From: Calonectria ilicicola
Taxonomy: Eukaryota; Ascomycota; Sordariomycetes; Hypocreales; Nectriaceae
Reading direction: 5' to 3'
Length of the DNA stretch: 64,000 nucleotides
Assembly: GCA_020809705.1 (NCBI GenBank)
Contig: CP085826.1
Span: forward strand, 3,968,001-4,032,000
The notes below the pieces were generated by a model, which had not been told where the DNA came from, searched no databases, and saw nothing but the letters and a program-made list of their open reading frames with translations. Below, piece by piece: positions 1 through 10,044 of this stretch (the first letter of the stretch is position 1; every line of letters starts with the position of its first letter). A program made the translations under genes and the position numbers.

Positions 1-1087
1 ACGCAACCCGGTTCGCTGACAAGCCAAGGTGGCGAATCATGTTTATTAATTCCCCCGCATTATCAGGGTTGGCTACGTCTTGTGGAGCAGGAAAACGTTC
101 TTTTACCTTGTAAAACACGGGTATGGCTACCTTTCCATGCGTTTTGATGAGGAATGTGACTGCAACCAGAAGCCAGAATGGTTCATGGGCAAATTCTTCT
201 TGTATGATGCCAAAGTTTGGCGAAGTAAGAGGGGCAAATGGTACTGTTGCAACTGTGTTTGGAGGAGGTCGCTTTTTGATTGGGGATTTCCTCCCTTTTA
301 TATCTGGCAATGATGATGATGAGGAGGAGGTAAAATATGGCGAAATTTTTCCAAAACATTTTACACTAGTTGTGTTGTCGTCAGGGGGAGCCAAGAGGTC
401 TGCATTGGTACTAGAATGATTGATATCATATGATTGGTCTGCTTGGTCTTTGGATTCAGTGGTGATGGCACTCGCTAGTTCAATAAAGGTAGGGCAAGTG
501 CTATTTTCGCATGGTGGAGGTGGAGAGCGAGTAGAGCGGTGCGAAAAAGATGAGCGGGCTTCATGCAAGGCACTCCAGTTGCGACTCCCAGTGGGGTTCT
601 GGTCATGGGCTTCATCTGACCAGTAATGGGAGGTAGTGATGGGTCTTTTTGACTTTACAGGCTGAGATGATGTCAGGCCGTCTGGGTTCTTCTGCTGGAT
701 GGGTTGTACAAACGATGATGATAGAGTTTCCGCGTTTTGCTCAAGAGCTTTTGCTTGGGCAATGAGACGGTCCGTCTCCTCCCAGGGGTTCGCCGTAGGC
801 AAATCGTTGCTGGTCCCCTTAAACATATCCCATACAGAGGCCAGAAGGTCTTGAGGTTCTAGGCTCTGCACGTCATTGCCCCGACTCCGTCGAATAGACT
901 CGGCGCGCTCAATGAGGTAGTGCCAGTCCTCGGCGCCGGCCGTTAGGCTTTGTCGGAGAAGCCGTTCGGTCTCCGCTGATGCACCGAGTGACTCGACCGC
1001 GTCGGCCAGAAACTCCCGGGCGTCCTGCCAGACGTCGAAAACACTGAGAACGTCATGGCCAAAACGCGACCCGCCCGGTTTAGCCAT
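1..1087 (-). CDS. MBD4-like HhH-GPD DNA glycosylase, 3' part beyond window edge
   Basis: An uninterrupted reading frame starts at the ATG at 1087 and runs leftward off the window (362 codons visible). The first ~280 residues are low-complexity, rich in Ser, Pro and charged residues, with a basic stretch (RKSPIKKRPPP) typical of a linker or nuclear signal. From about residue 285 the sequence changes to a compact segment containing FGIIQEEF, EPFWLLVAVTFLIKTHGKVAIPV and a following LGLSANRV. This matches the start of the MBD4-type glycosylase fold, where the family has an F-x-L-I-Q-E, W-x-L-L, F-L-N-x-T-x-G-K-x-A-I-P-V pattern. By family knowledge such enzymes remove mismatched T or U, or damaged 5-methylcytosine, in base excision repair. 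The helix-hairpin-helix and catalytic Asp would lie past the edge, so activity cannot be judged. Introns further left are possible. No methyl-CpG-binding domain is visible in the part shown. Confidence 0.8.
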   Translation of the reverse strand, partial: MAKPGGSRFGHDVLSVFDVWQDAREFLADAVESLGASAETERLLRQSLTAGAEDWHYLIERAESIRRSRGNDVQSLEPQDLLASVWDMFKGTSNDLPTANPWEETDRLIAQAKALEQNAETLSSSFVQPIQQKNPDGLTSSQPVKSKRPITTSHYWSDEAHDQNPTGSRNWSALHEARSSFSHRSTRSPPPPCENSTCPTFIELASAITTESKDQADQSYDINHSSTNADLLAPPDDNTTSVKCFGKISPYFTSSSSSSLPDIKGRKSPIKKRPPPNTVATVPFAPLTSPNFGIIQEEFAHEPFWLLVAVTFLIKTHGKVAIPVFYKVKERFPAPQDVANPDNAGELINMIRHLGLSANRVA

Positions 1088-2533
1088 TTTTAAACCGGTT
1101 TCCGTGCTTATGCGATGTGGTGTGCTGACTGATGCTACCGGACAAGAGGGTGAGTCAAAAGAGCTGCTTGCTGGTATGGCATGGGGAGAACCGAACCCAC
1201 TTCGACAGACTGAAGCATCAGAGTGGGCGATGTCTTGAGGGATTGGTCACCAATGAATGTGAGAATGTAGATGCGAACACAGCGAGATCGGTGTTTGGGG
1301 TAGAAATTTCCGGATCGACGTGCGGTAAACGAGAAGTCGGTTGACCCCGCTACGCAAACGACACCTGCAAGGCGCGATGTCCGGGATGTGGCGAATCATC
1401 AAGCATATCCTTGAGTGCATTGAGTTTTTGAGCATATCTACAAAGTGACTATACTTTTTTTCCAGGTCGCGCTATCTCCGGGGTATAGTGATAGTTGATT
1501 GCAATCATAGACGTTTGTAGGACGCAATGGCTGCTACATAGATCTTGTCTCCCCAGCCATGTGTGCAAATGGCGTGGTTTGGCAGTGACGCCAGAAGCCG
1601 CCACGAGACAGGGCGACACTCCAGACACATGCCTGACCAGGCTAGTGACGGCTCTCTAGTGACGGCACTCTCGTGAAATGCGCACCGTTGGGCCGACGAG
1701 TCAACTCGGACGACCTGGTGCCCGGCTGGGCACACGTGTCCCCCAAATTCAGCTTTGAGGGCCCCTGCACCTGCACCCCGTCCGCATTTGCCGTAGCGGG
1801 TTGCTGGACGGGGCTTGCAGCACCACTGTGCTCTCGTTACTCGGCAATCAAAGTGCCGTTGGATGGGGTTAATCGGTGAGCGTCTCCGAGAACTGCGGGC
1901 AATTGAGCGAGCCGAGAAAATGTGGCTCTCGGGGGTACTCAACCTTCCTGCTTAGCCTGTATGGTGCGCCCCGTACTGCCCGACTACCTCATAGCCAGGC
2001 CGTGTTATGGCTGGCAAGCGCAAGGTGGTGGTTCTGGTTGAGACACGCAGTATGTAGGCACATGCTCTGGTCGCGTGATGCGCAGGCACCCGAGAAGGAC
2101 CCTTTTGGGGGGCCTCGGATGCGCGCTGCCAAGCTGGACGAATTTAAGCAACACCTCGACACCATTGTTTCAGTCCATTTATCCTCTGCTCGTATGCGAA
2201 GGGTCCCTTATCTTCAACGACGGCGTGACCATCTGGGAAAACAAACCTAAGGCACCCTCAGTAAGGCCCAGTGACACCAGAGCCGCCATTTTCCACCACC
2301 TTCCAATCACGCCAATAGCCTGCCTGGGTTAGCCTCCCTGTGCCACCCCGGTCCCAGCCTGGTCGGACCACATCAAAGGTCACGTGTTCCGACCGATCGC
2401 CCCAACTCGATCCTTCACCCAGTTTCGCCTCGCTGCCTCCGCTCCCGCATTCTCCCTGCCTTCGCTATCCCTCGAGCGCGTCCTCCCCTCCCTCCACCCT
2501 ATCCTGATCATCGTCATCACCATCAGCCAAGAG
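1088..2533. other. Intergenic, divergent promoter region
   Basis: This tract separates the minus-strand glycosylase gene from the plus-strand SF3B6 gene, so it must hold both promoters. Only short overlapping frames with no recognisable domain occur. The last ~150 bases before 2534 are pyrimidine-rich (CTCCCTGCC, CCTCCCCTCCCTCC), as is common in leaders of highly expressed fungal genes. I see no repeat or RNA gene. Confidence 0.6.
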
Positions 2534-3228
2534 ATGAGTAGTCGCGGCGGTAAATTAGCCCCAGAAGTCAATCGGTACGTTTTCTTGCCAATGCGCGCGC
2601 GCGTTGGTCCAGCATGAACACCCGGCGCCTATTCGTCCCATCAACATCTCGACGCCCTGCGCCTTATCACACATCCATTTCTATAGCAGTCTGCTAACCT
2701 TTATTTCTAGAGCTCTGTTCGTCAAGAACCTGAGGTATGATGCGAACGACACCGAACCCGAAGCTTTCGACTGACCATTGCCGATTTAGCTACAACGTCA
2801 CTCCGGAGGAGCTGTTCGATTTGTTTGGAAAATTTGGCCCGATTCGGTATGGCTCCTCGCATAACAAAATGACCGACGACATTTTCGAGTTGAGCTTTGG
2901 GACGACAGATACTAACAACTCTATAGCCAGGTCCGACAGGGCATCGCGAATAACACGAAGGGCACCGCCTTTGTTGTCTATGAGGACGTAATGGATGCGA
3001 AGCAAGCCTGCGACAAGCTCAACGGCTTCAACTTCCAAAACCGCTACCTTGTTGGTACGTCATCTGATACACACTACAGCACACGCTCTAGCTTTCTTGA
3101 AAAAATTGTTCTGACAAAACATTGTAGTTCTATATCACCAGCCCGACAAGATGGCCAAGTCAAAAGAGGACATCGAAGCCCGCCGAGAATCTTTAGCTCA
3201 GCTCAAGAGACAGCACGGTATCGATTGA
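2534..3228 (+). CDS. SF3B6: Splicing factor 3B subunit 6 (SF3b p14), RRM protein
   Basis: Five exons: 2534-2574, 2711-2734, 2790-2846, 2927-3054 and 3128-3228, joined in frame to 116 residues, close to the usual ~115-125. The four introns all have GT-AG ends. The protein is one RNA-recognition motif: RNP2-like ALFVKNL near residue 15 and RNP1-like KGTAFVVYE near residue 60. It ends in the family's characteristic C-terminal helix ([17 protein letters not shown], then [11 protein letters not shown]). In known spliceosomes p14 sits in the SF3b complex of U2 snRNP near the branch-point adenosine, bound to SF3B1. The start ATG lies right after the pyrimidine-rich leader and the first residues (MSSRGG) fit the family. 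Four introns in ~350 coding bases is dense but usual for this conserved gene. Identification is very secure. Confidence 0.96.
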
Positions 3229-6200
3229 CAATCCGACCGGTCTGTGGGCAGTCTGCCTAGGAAGATTCCGTCTTCCTCGTCTGCAGCCCGGTCTTCGTCT
3301 TCCTCCACTTCATCTTCGCCGGATCAGAAGACGATCCTTCGAAATGGCAGGTCACCAACCAACGCAAGCAACAAAGGACGTTCCAGCCCTCGCGCCGTAC
3401 GATTCGTCGACCCCGGACTGCGTCCAGCACTTCAGACATGTGCATGATGTATCCCATAAATTGTATCATCAGGAGCCTCTTTGCAGAGGACTAAACATCA
3501 TCCACGGGTGGTTTCGGCTCGGACTCGCCCAGCACATGGCCTCGCACCCCCTTTTTTACGTCTCTGGGAATGGTGTATTGGGAAATTATCAAGGTTGAAT
3601 GAGCAAGTGGCGATACGACCAGCCACGACAGACTGCTTTTGGGATCTGGCCTGGGGAATGGGCCTGATGACGTCTTTGCCTGTGGATAGCTATCTTCTTT
3701 TCCAAGCCCTGGCCAAACACAACTGATACCATTATCGTTACAATCTCTGCTTGATGGTTCCGAGGCCGTACAGAATTGTGACTGACAGGCCTTGACTTTT
3801 TGTCTTTTATTTTCACACATCTGTTTTTCTGTAACTGAAATGTTCACTGCCAAAGTGGACCGAAACGCAAACAAGGAGAAGTCACGCTCGAGTTATTTTT
3901 TAATCTATTGCATCGACGCACACGGATGAATTAAATTTGGGGTCGAATGTGAAATGTGAAATGTGAAACCTGCAACGTGAAATGCAAAGTGATGTAGACG
4001 TCATGAGCGGAGTGGCCATGCATTGTCCAAACTAACTGGCTCCCTCCTTAAGATTGTAAAATCGAGATAAATCTACTTCCAACTGTGGACCGGGTGATAT
4101 TCGCCTCCCATCTCATCAACGGTTGCCTCCCGTCGGATATGTGATCTTCTCTTGGATTAGTTGTCAAATTAGAACACGTTGCCGTTGACTCAGGAAGGCG
4201 GAATGTTCTATTTAGCATGCACGCCATTCTTCGTTGTGGGATGCATATGTAGGCAGGGCCAACTCAACCAGGATTCTGACCACTACCATGGCCGGATCGA
4301 AGATTGAGGTGTGCTCCAGTTTCTATATTCAGAACGTGTCATCCAGCCCTGTTTAGAAGCGGCCTCACGCATACCCAAACACCAGGCAGCAACTCTGGTT
4401 GACATTTCCTGGTATCGATGGGTATTGGCTGGATAGGCCTCGCGCGAGTGCATCAGGGCGGGGTGTTGATGACATAGGTCCGATGGTTGGCGGCGTTGCC
4501 GGTTTGCCCATGCACATAGTCCCGATAGACTGGTTCTGGTGGCTTTTGCTCCGCCATTGGCAGGCAAGGCACAAAAAAAAAAAAAAAAGGATGCATACGG
4601 ATGCATGGACAATTTGTTTCTTGTTTGCTGATCTGGGACGATGAACGGTACCATCGAAGATTGCTTGTCACGAATGCAGGAAAGGGCCTTTGCAGGCACA
4701 TGAACCCTGTGCAAGGGCCCATCTCCAACATAGCCTCGTTGATCTCATCTCTTGTGATTCCGGAGGCTGGAGCGTGCCCAATGAATGATTAGATTTCTAG
4801 GGAAATGTATGCGATTCACCTGCTCTGTATTATATATTCAATAATTCGCATCGTGGGTTTTTTCTTTGTCTTTTTTATTCTTCTCTTTTCATTTTCCTGT
4901 TGAGGTGGTTCTTGTTCGAGAAACCAACGGATACAAGCCAACACGCAAACGGCAAACAGACCCTTTGCGAGGCGTATTTGCCCATGCTACAATAGTGGGC
5001 TCGAGAAAAACCCGATACACTGGTGAAGCCCAAGACCAGACCTGAATCTGCCCGGGAGATGTCGAAGCTGGCAGAACGCCTCGTGGGCCGCGAAAGTAGG
5101 CCGCATGTATATTGCTGCTCCTCGTTCTGGTGCGGGCCCCTTGGCAGGGTGGCCACTCCAGATTTGGCCATGGTCGCGGGGAGGATGAGGAGCAGCACCC
5201 TCAGCAGTGAGCATGCGACAGCACACAGAGCAACACACAACTGCTCTCTGGGACCAGCGAACGCCGGTCCATACGGGCCGCATTTCTGGCCGGGCGGCGT
5301 GAGCTGGGCGGGTTGTGAGTGGTCGAGGAGCCGCTAGAGGTGGGTAGGAGGTGGGCGATGCTGGTGGTCAAAGGCCCCGGGGCCTTGAGTGGCTGAGCCC
5401 AGCCTGAGGTGCTGGGCCTACCGTCGCTCTCGCAACCCACCTGTAGCTGCCATGAGTGCGCATGTTTGGTTACCGTGTAGACGGTATAGCGAATAGCGAA
5501 TAGCTGCATCGAGAGAAGAAGCAAAACCACCCTTCGATATTGCCGAACCAGGGTTGACCGCCGTCCTCTGGCGGCCTGCATCACTCACCCTCGGCCAGGC
5601 CGCATTTTGTCGTTGTGGTGGTCGTCTGGCAGGGCAGTCTGCCTCGGTGCTGGACCAACTAACTCTGTCAGTCTCGTCTCGTCTCGTTCCGTTCGGCCCT
5701 CGTCTTTTCGCCCCATCTGTCGTCTATCATCCGGCCGCACGAGGATTGAGAGAACGAACATGACGGGCAGCACCGCCGCGGCGACCGGGGGCATTTCCCC
5801 TTCAGCTGCTTTGCGTGGGACGCGGGGGCCCTTTTCATTACGGGTGTTGGCGATGGTACTTCAGAAACAAGCCGCAACTTGGATCCAGAAGGCCATGGGT
5901 TAATCTACCGGATTCACAGCTACGTGCAGTGCCGCAAATCCTCCAAATCCTAAGTCGCAGTACCTGGAAAGCCAGGTTCCCGTGGCCAATGCCTGTCAGA
6001 TGGCAGTCATGACTGCTAGAGCAGCTGCTAAGAGCGACGGCACACAGGCGGCGTCCTCCACTTGTTATGGTATGGTATGTACTTTGCGGGTTGCGACCCA
6101 TGCACACTACCGAGAAAGCATAGCTGCAGACGCCATCCAACCGTCCCCAGTTCACAGCCACCCAGCTACAAGTCTCCCTCGCCCATAAGCCTAATCTTCT

Positions 6201-6526
6201 TGCTCGTTATTGTCATGATGATGGATCGTCCACCCCACCCATTTCCGTATCCCATGTCCTGGTCCGGCCTGGGCTCTGCATTCTGCTCTGACCTCATGGC
6301 TGCTTGCTCTGGCACCAACCGTTAGTCGAGGCCGCATATGCGGTCTTCTAATTGACGGGGCCCTGCCCTCCTCTACCGTCCCCTCTACCGTCTCCTCTGC
6401 CGTCTCTCTGCACCTTCCTGACACCTCCAAACCACTGTATAAAGCCTTTGGCCCGTCCGCCTCGTCTGTTTGTGATAGATCCCCCTCATGCTCTAGGATT
6501 CCCCTCCACCCCGCACAGAATCCTTG
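3229..6526. other. Intergenic, no supported gene
   Basis: About 3.3 kb between SF3B6 and the SWIM gene. It contains a short tandem repeat (AATGTGA three times at 3946-3966), an A16 run near 4573-4588, and stretches rich in GT/CA words. Frames on both strands overlap one another and show no domain, signal peptide or splice pattern I can defend. The 3' part (6340-6520) is CT-rich and probably is the promoter and leader of the SWIM gene. Confidence 0.5.
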
Positions 6527-7939
6527 ATGTCTCCTACATTGTCCCAGTTTGACAAGTTGACCCTCACAAGCATGTCACCGGAAACCCCCCCGAGGACTCG
6601 AGCTGAGGCTCACGCTGAAGGTGTGAGGCTGTTTCCTCGAGACGAGTCCAGCTCCGAGTCAGAGTTCGACTCGGACGCAGACTCGGAAATGTCCGACTAT
6701 GAGAATGATTCTCCCGCCGTTGTCTGCTCTCCCACCAAGCTTACCTACCTCATCAACCACCTCCCTGAGTCTACACAGAACGCAGTGCGCGCTGCCTTTA
6801 AGGAACCTCCCAGGATTGCCCTCGAAAAGTGCCGCCGCATTGACAACACCTATGCCTTCCAGATGACGGAGCTTGTGACTCGTTCCATCCGCATTCGAGC
6901 TCCCGAGAACGGTACCTCAAAGCTCACCTGTTCATGCGGTCACCAGGAAGAGCCATGCGAGCACCTGCTATGGCTCCTCGACCAGGTCGTCAACCAAACT
7001 ATTTACGCACAGGATGCTGAGAAGCCGCTCAACATGACCCACGCCGGCTTCCCTACTGAAATGGGGGATCCTTTCCAAAACATCTCCAGACACCACCTTG
7101 ACATCCTCGCTGAGGGCATCCACTGCCGGGTTGCTACCCCAGATTCAGAGTACGACGACGAATTGGACCCATATCGCGTTCAAGAAGCCCGAGAATTGCT
7201 CTCCTCCATCTACGACACTTCACCAGAGAACTACCGGCCAGACATATTCACCTTTCCTTCCATGGGAAAGAAAATCTTCAAGCGAAACGACTTGGACTAT
7301 ACCATCTTTCGCATGCTTCTTGACAACCATCACTTTTTCCACTACTTCCTCTCCCTCTCTCGATCAATGGATCCCATTAGTGATCCATTTCGCAAATACT
7401 CTCAACGTGTGGATCATGTCTTGAACCTCTCAGACGCTTATTTCGACTCCCTAGAGCCACCCAACCCCTATTCCTCAGAGGAAACGCCTCCAGACGTCAT
7501 CTGGACTTCGAATCACATCCTCGGCATTGTTGGCCGCATCAGGGATGACTTGTACCACCGGGACTATCCCCTCTCTACCTCACAAGCTATATCAGCTGCT
7601 CGCTGCCTCGTTCATATTCTTGAGGCTGTGGTAGCTCGCAACCGCGACACTCATTCCGGCTCCTCTCGCCTCGAACGCAACCTATATCTGCGCCTCATTG
7701 GCGATCGCGACCAGAGCTTCATCCTCGACGTGTTGACCTTGCTTCCAGAGGCTGCGAAGCAGTTCCTCAACAACCTCGAGACTATCTTGGATCAGCTCGG
7801 AGTTCACGGTGCGCCCGCGACCTACGTGGACAAGTTTCACAAGCTTCTCCGTAGGCTAAGGGCGACCAGGACTGGCTCCGGGCTCAAGCGTTCCAGCCAG
7901 AACGAGAGCGCTGACCGCGAGCCTAAGAGAATGAAGTAA
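6527..7939 (+). CDS. SWIM-type zinc-finger protein
   Basis: Single-exon gene of 470 residues from the ATG at 6527 (MSPTLSQFDK). Residues 38-65 are an acidic, serine-rich stretch (DESSSESEFDSDADSEMSD). Residues 135-146 hold the SWIM zinc-binding signature Cx1Cx6CxH (C135, C137, C144, H146) inside LTCSCGHQEEPCEHLLWLLD. The rest is helical and charged, and the tail (GLKRSSQNESADREPKRMK) looks like a nuclear-localisation signal. SWIM fingers bind DNA or protein partners in transposases, MEKK1 and the Shu complex. No MULE transposase domain or helicase is present here, so this is a stand-alone SWIM protein. It has orthologue-like features of an uncharacterised fungal family rather than of a mobile element. 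It is convergent with the kinase-like gene, 380 bases away. An internal ATG (residue 16) could also serve as start. Confidence 0.85.
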   Translation: MSPTLSQFDKLTLTSMSPETPPRTRAEAHAEGVRLFPRDESSSESEFDSDADSEMSDYENDSPAVVCSPTKLTYLINHLPESTQNAVRAAFKEPPRIALEKCRRIDNTYAFQMTELVTRSIRIRAPENGTSKLTCSCGHQEEPCEHLLWLLDQVVNQTIYAQDAEKPLNMTHAGFPTEMGDPFQNISRHHLDILAEGIHCRVATPDSEYDDELDPYRVQEARELLSSIYDTSPENYRPDIFTFPSMGKKIFKRNDLDYTIFRMLLDNHHFFHYFLSLSRSMDPISDPFRKYSQRVDHVLNLSDAYFDSLEPPNPYSSEETPPDVIWTSNHILGIVGRIRDDLYHRDYPLSTSQAISAARCLVHILEAVVARNRDTHSGSSRLERNLYLRLIGDRDQSFILDVLTLLPEAAKQFLNNLETILDQLGVHGAPATYVDKFHKLLRRLRATRTGSGLKRSSQNESADREPKRMK

Positions 7940-8319
7940 ATTGTGATTATGCGGAGAGGCTGGTCCTTTCTGCGCGGCTTCCTTTTTTTTCTATTCCCTT
8001 TGTCTGCTTATTCTCAATTTCATATCATGGCGACCCGAAAATACTCATGTGTATATCTTCATGCATGGCGATTCTTTTTTAACCTCCCCCCCCCTTTTTT
8101 TTTTATTTCTAGATACCTGATTGTGACAATAGAATGTAAGTGAACTAGCTTGATTAGATTACAAAGAACAGAAGGCTCATGCCATCAAAAAGAGACTTAA
8201 AAAAAAACAATAAATAAAATAAATTTACACACTTTCACTGTTTGCTATCTTATCAAAGTGTTCTAGAACTGTACATGTGTCCCGCGTCTAAAAACTGTCC
8301 GTTAGACATTACAGCTTCG
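7940..8319. other. Convergent 3' intergenic region
   Basis: 380 bases between two genes that end toward each other. It has a C8/T10 run near 8087-8105 and an A/T-rich stretch at 8195-8235 (AATAAATAAAATAAATT), which contains AATAAA-like words suitable as polyadenylation signals for either strand. No gene is seen. Confidence 0.55.
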
Positions 8320-10044
8320 TCAAAAGTTAAGTCCAGCCTCGTCCCGAAACGCCTCTAACTCAGACAAGACTTCTTTGAGCGTAGGTCTGTTGTAGTAGTT
8401 CTCGTTCCAGTCCCCTCGCTTCAGGCCTTCCAGCCTCTCCTTTAGCCAGCTTTCTGATTTCTCAACTTCCTTGGCCCACCATTCTCGAGCCGTCTCTTGG
8501 ACATTCCGTGCCATCGAGGGGTCGTATGCGTTGCTCCCGCGCAATACAAGTCTGTTTCTCTCCCTAACAATAAACTTACTAAGCCCATCTTGTCGCCCTT
8601 GCGTGCAATGGTCGATGAGGCGCCTCATGCGCTCTGGGGTCCGGGTGTATCCAGGAAACTCGACTGCAGGTTCCCACCGATACGATGACCAGACAGCAGC
8701 TCGCTGAGGGGCACTGTTCCCTTCAAAAATACACCATAGAACCCGGCCCAGCATGTAAACTTCGCAGGCCTCCTGCTCAATAGGCGTCAGGCATGCCCAG
8801 GGAATATTGTATCCCGCCGAGGGCCACACGTATTGTTCTCCTCCATTCATCGTCTGCCAGTTGGGGAGCAGTTCAGAGAGCAAACTTTCGTACTTCTCAC
8901 TAATCTCTGGGGAAATTTGTTCATCGACAGCAATGAGCCTGATGTATTCCAGCGCATTGACCTCCGGGGCGGCAAATTCGCACCAAACACCTCGTTGCTC
9001 GAAGTCAACCATGACCAGGTCGCGTGATGATGAGAGCACAATGTTGTCAAGTCTGAGGTCAGGATAAAAGATCTTTGCAGTTCCACGAAGGTATACAAGT
9101 GCTGACGCAAGTTGAGTGGCCCACTTTGTTTGGTCGGTCAGTGACAACTTGTTTTCCATCTCCATAGAAGGGATCAAATCGCGAAGGCTTCCATAAGAGT
9201 GGTATTCCAATGTAAACCCAACGACTGCAACTTTGCCACCGAAGCAGCACTTCCTGGTCACCAAATGAACAGGTGACGATATAACGTTTGGATGCGACCC
9301 AATAGTAAGGAGTTGCCTCAGCTCATGATACAGGTATTTCGTATAACTGGTCAGAGCTTTGAAAATCCAAGCCCTGTCCTGGATTTTGACAACGCAGACG
9401 CTGTCGTGCAATTGTGACATGTAAGATACCTCTGCGATATCGATTGCCGGAGGCAATTTTACGTCACTACCCCAATACTTCTCAAGCGCGGGCACTGATA
9501 AAAGTTGACGTTCCAAGTAGTGAGTTGGAGCAATCGATATCTCAGCATCGGCAACGTTGATGGGCAGATTCGCGAAAACAATCCGAGACCCAAAAGGCAC
9601 ATTTTGGAATATCTTTGCAGGGTCTTCCTGACAGGATGTCCAATGTTGCAGGATCCGGAGGACATGGCGAGTGACACCCAGAACAGCAATCCGAGATCCG
9701 CTGGTGGTGTGAAATGCAACGTCAACATCAAGAACTCTCCGAAGCTCTGGGGACAGCTTGGCGGGCTCGGGGATAAATACATCCATCCGAATCGGTGAGA
9801 TGGAATCAAGGAAGAGGGGTACAGCGTAGAATTGGCTCCCAAAAGCGGTGCAGCCGTCAATCCGCCAAAGTGGGCGGTCCAGAACAGCAAGGCTGTCAAT
9901 GCGATTCTTGGGGTTTAGTGGCGAATCGTTCCAGTCGGCGGATCCCTCCGAATCTGATACATTCGAAATGATATCATCGGGAGCCTCGGAGAAAGCTGCC
10001 GTTGGATGGACGACATCGTGAATGGACTGCTGGCTTAGCTCCAT
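8320..10044 (-). CDS. Divergent protein-kinase-like protein
   Basis: Intronless, 574 residues from the ATG at 10044 to the stop at 8320. Residues 1-210 are not recognised. From about residue 215 a kinase fold can be followed: beta-3 lysine in AWIFKAL (K229), helix-C glutamate in YHELRQL (E241), hinge around FTLEYHSYGSLRDL, a catalytic loop YPDLRLDN (327-334) in place of HRDLKxxN, DFE (347-349) in place of DFG, AAPE in the activation segment (358-361), and a helix F with VYMLGRVLW. The glycine-rich loop is not seen. Thus Lys, Glu, both Asp and Asn are kept, while the His and Arg of HRD, the Gly of DFG and the nucleotide loop are changed. It may be a weak kinase, a pseudokinase or a member of the fungal kinase-like expansions. 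Its substrate and role are unknown. Confidence 0.85.
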   Translation of the reverse strand: MELSQQSIHDVVHPTAAFSEAPDDIISNVSDSEGSADWNDSPLNPKNRIDSLAVLDRPLWRIDGCTAFGSQFYAVPLFLDSISPIRMDVFIPEPAKLSPELRRVLDVDVAFHTTSGSRIAVLGVTRHVLRILQHWTSCQEDPAKIFQNVPFGSRIVFANLPINVADAEISIAPTHYLERQLLSVPALEKYWGSDVKLPPAIDIAEVSYMSQLHDSVCVVKIQDRAWIFKALTSYTKYLYHELRQLLTIGSHPNVISSPVHLVTRKCCFGGKVAVVGFTLEYHSYGSLRDLIPSMEMENKLSLTDQTKWATQLASALVYLRGTAKIFYPDLRLDNIVLSSSRDLVMVDFEQRGVWCEFAAPEVNALEYIRLIAVDEQISPEISEKYESLLSELLPNWQTMNGGEQYVWPSAGYNIPWACLTPIEQEACEVYMLGRVLWCIFEGNSAPQRAAVWSSYRWEPAVEFPGYTRTPERMRRLIDHCTQGRQDGLSKFIVRERNRLVLRGSNAYDPSMARNVQETAREWWAKEVEKSESWLKERLEGLKRGDWNENYYNRPTLKEVLSELEAFRDEAGLNF

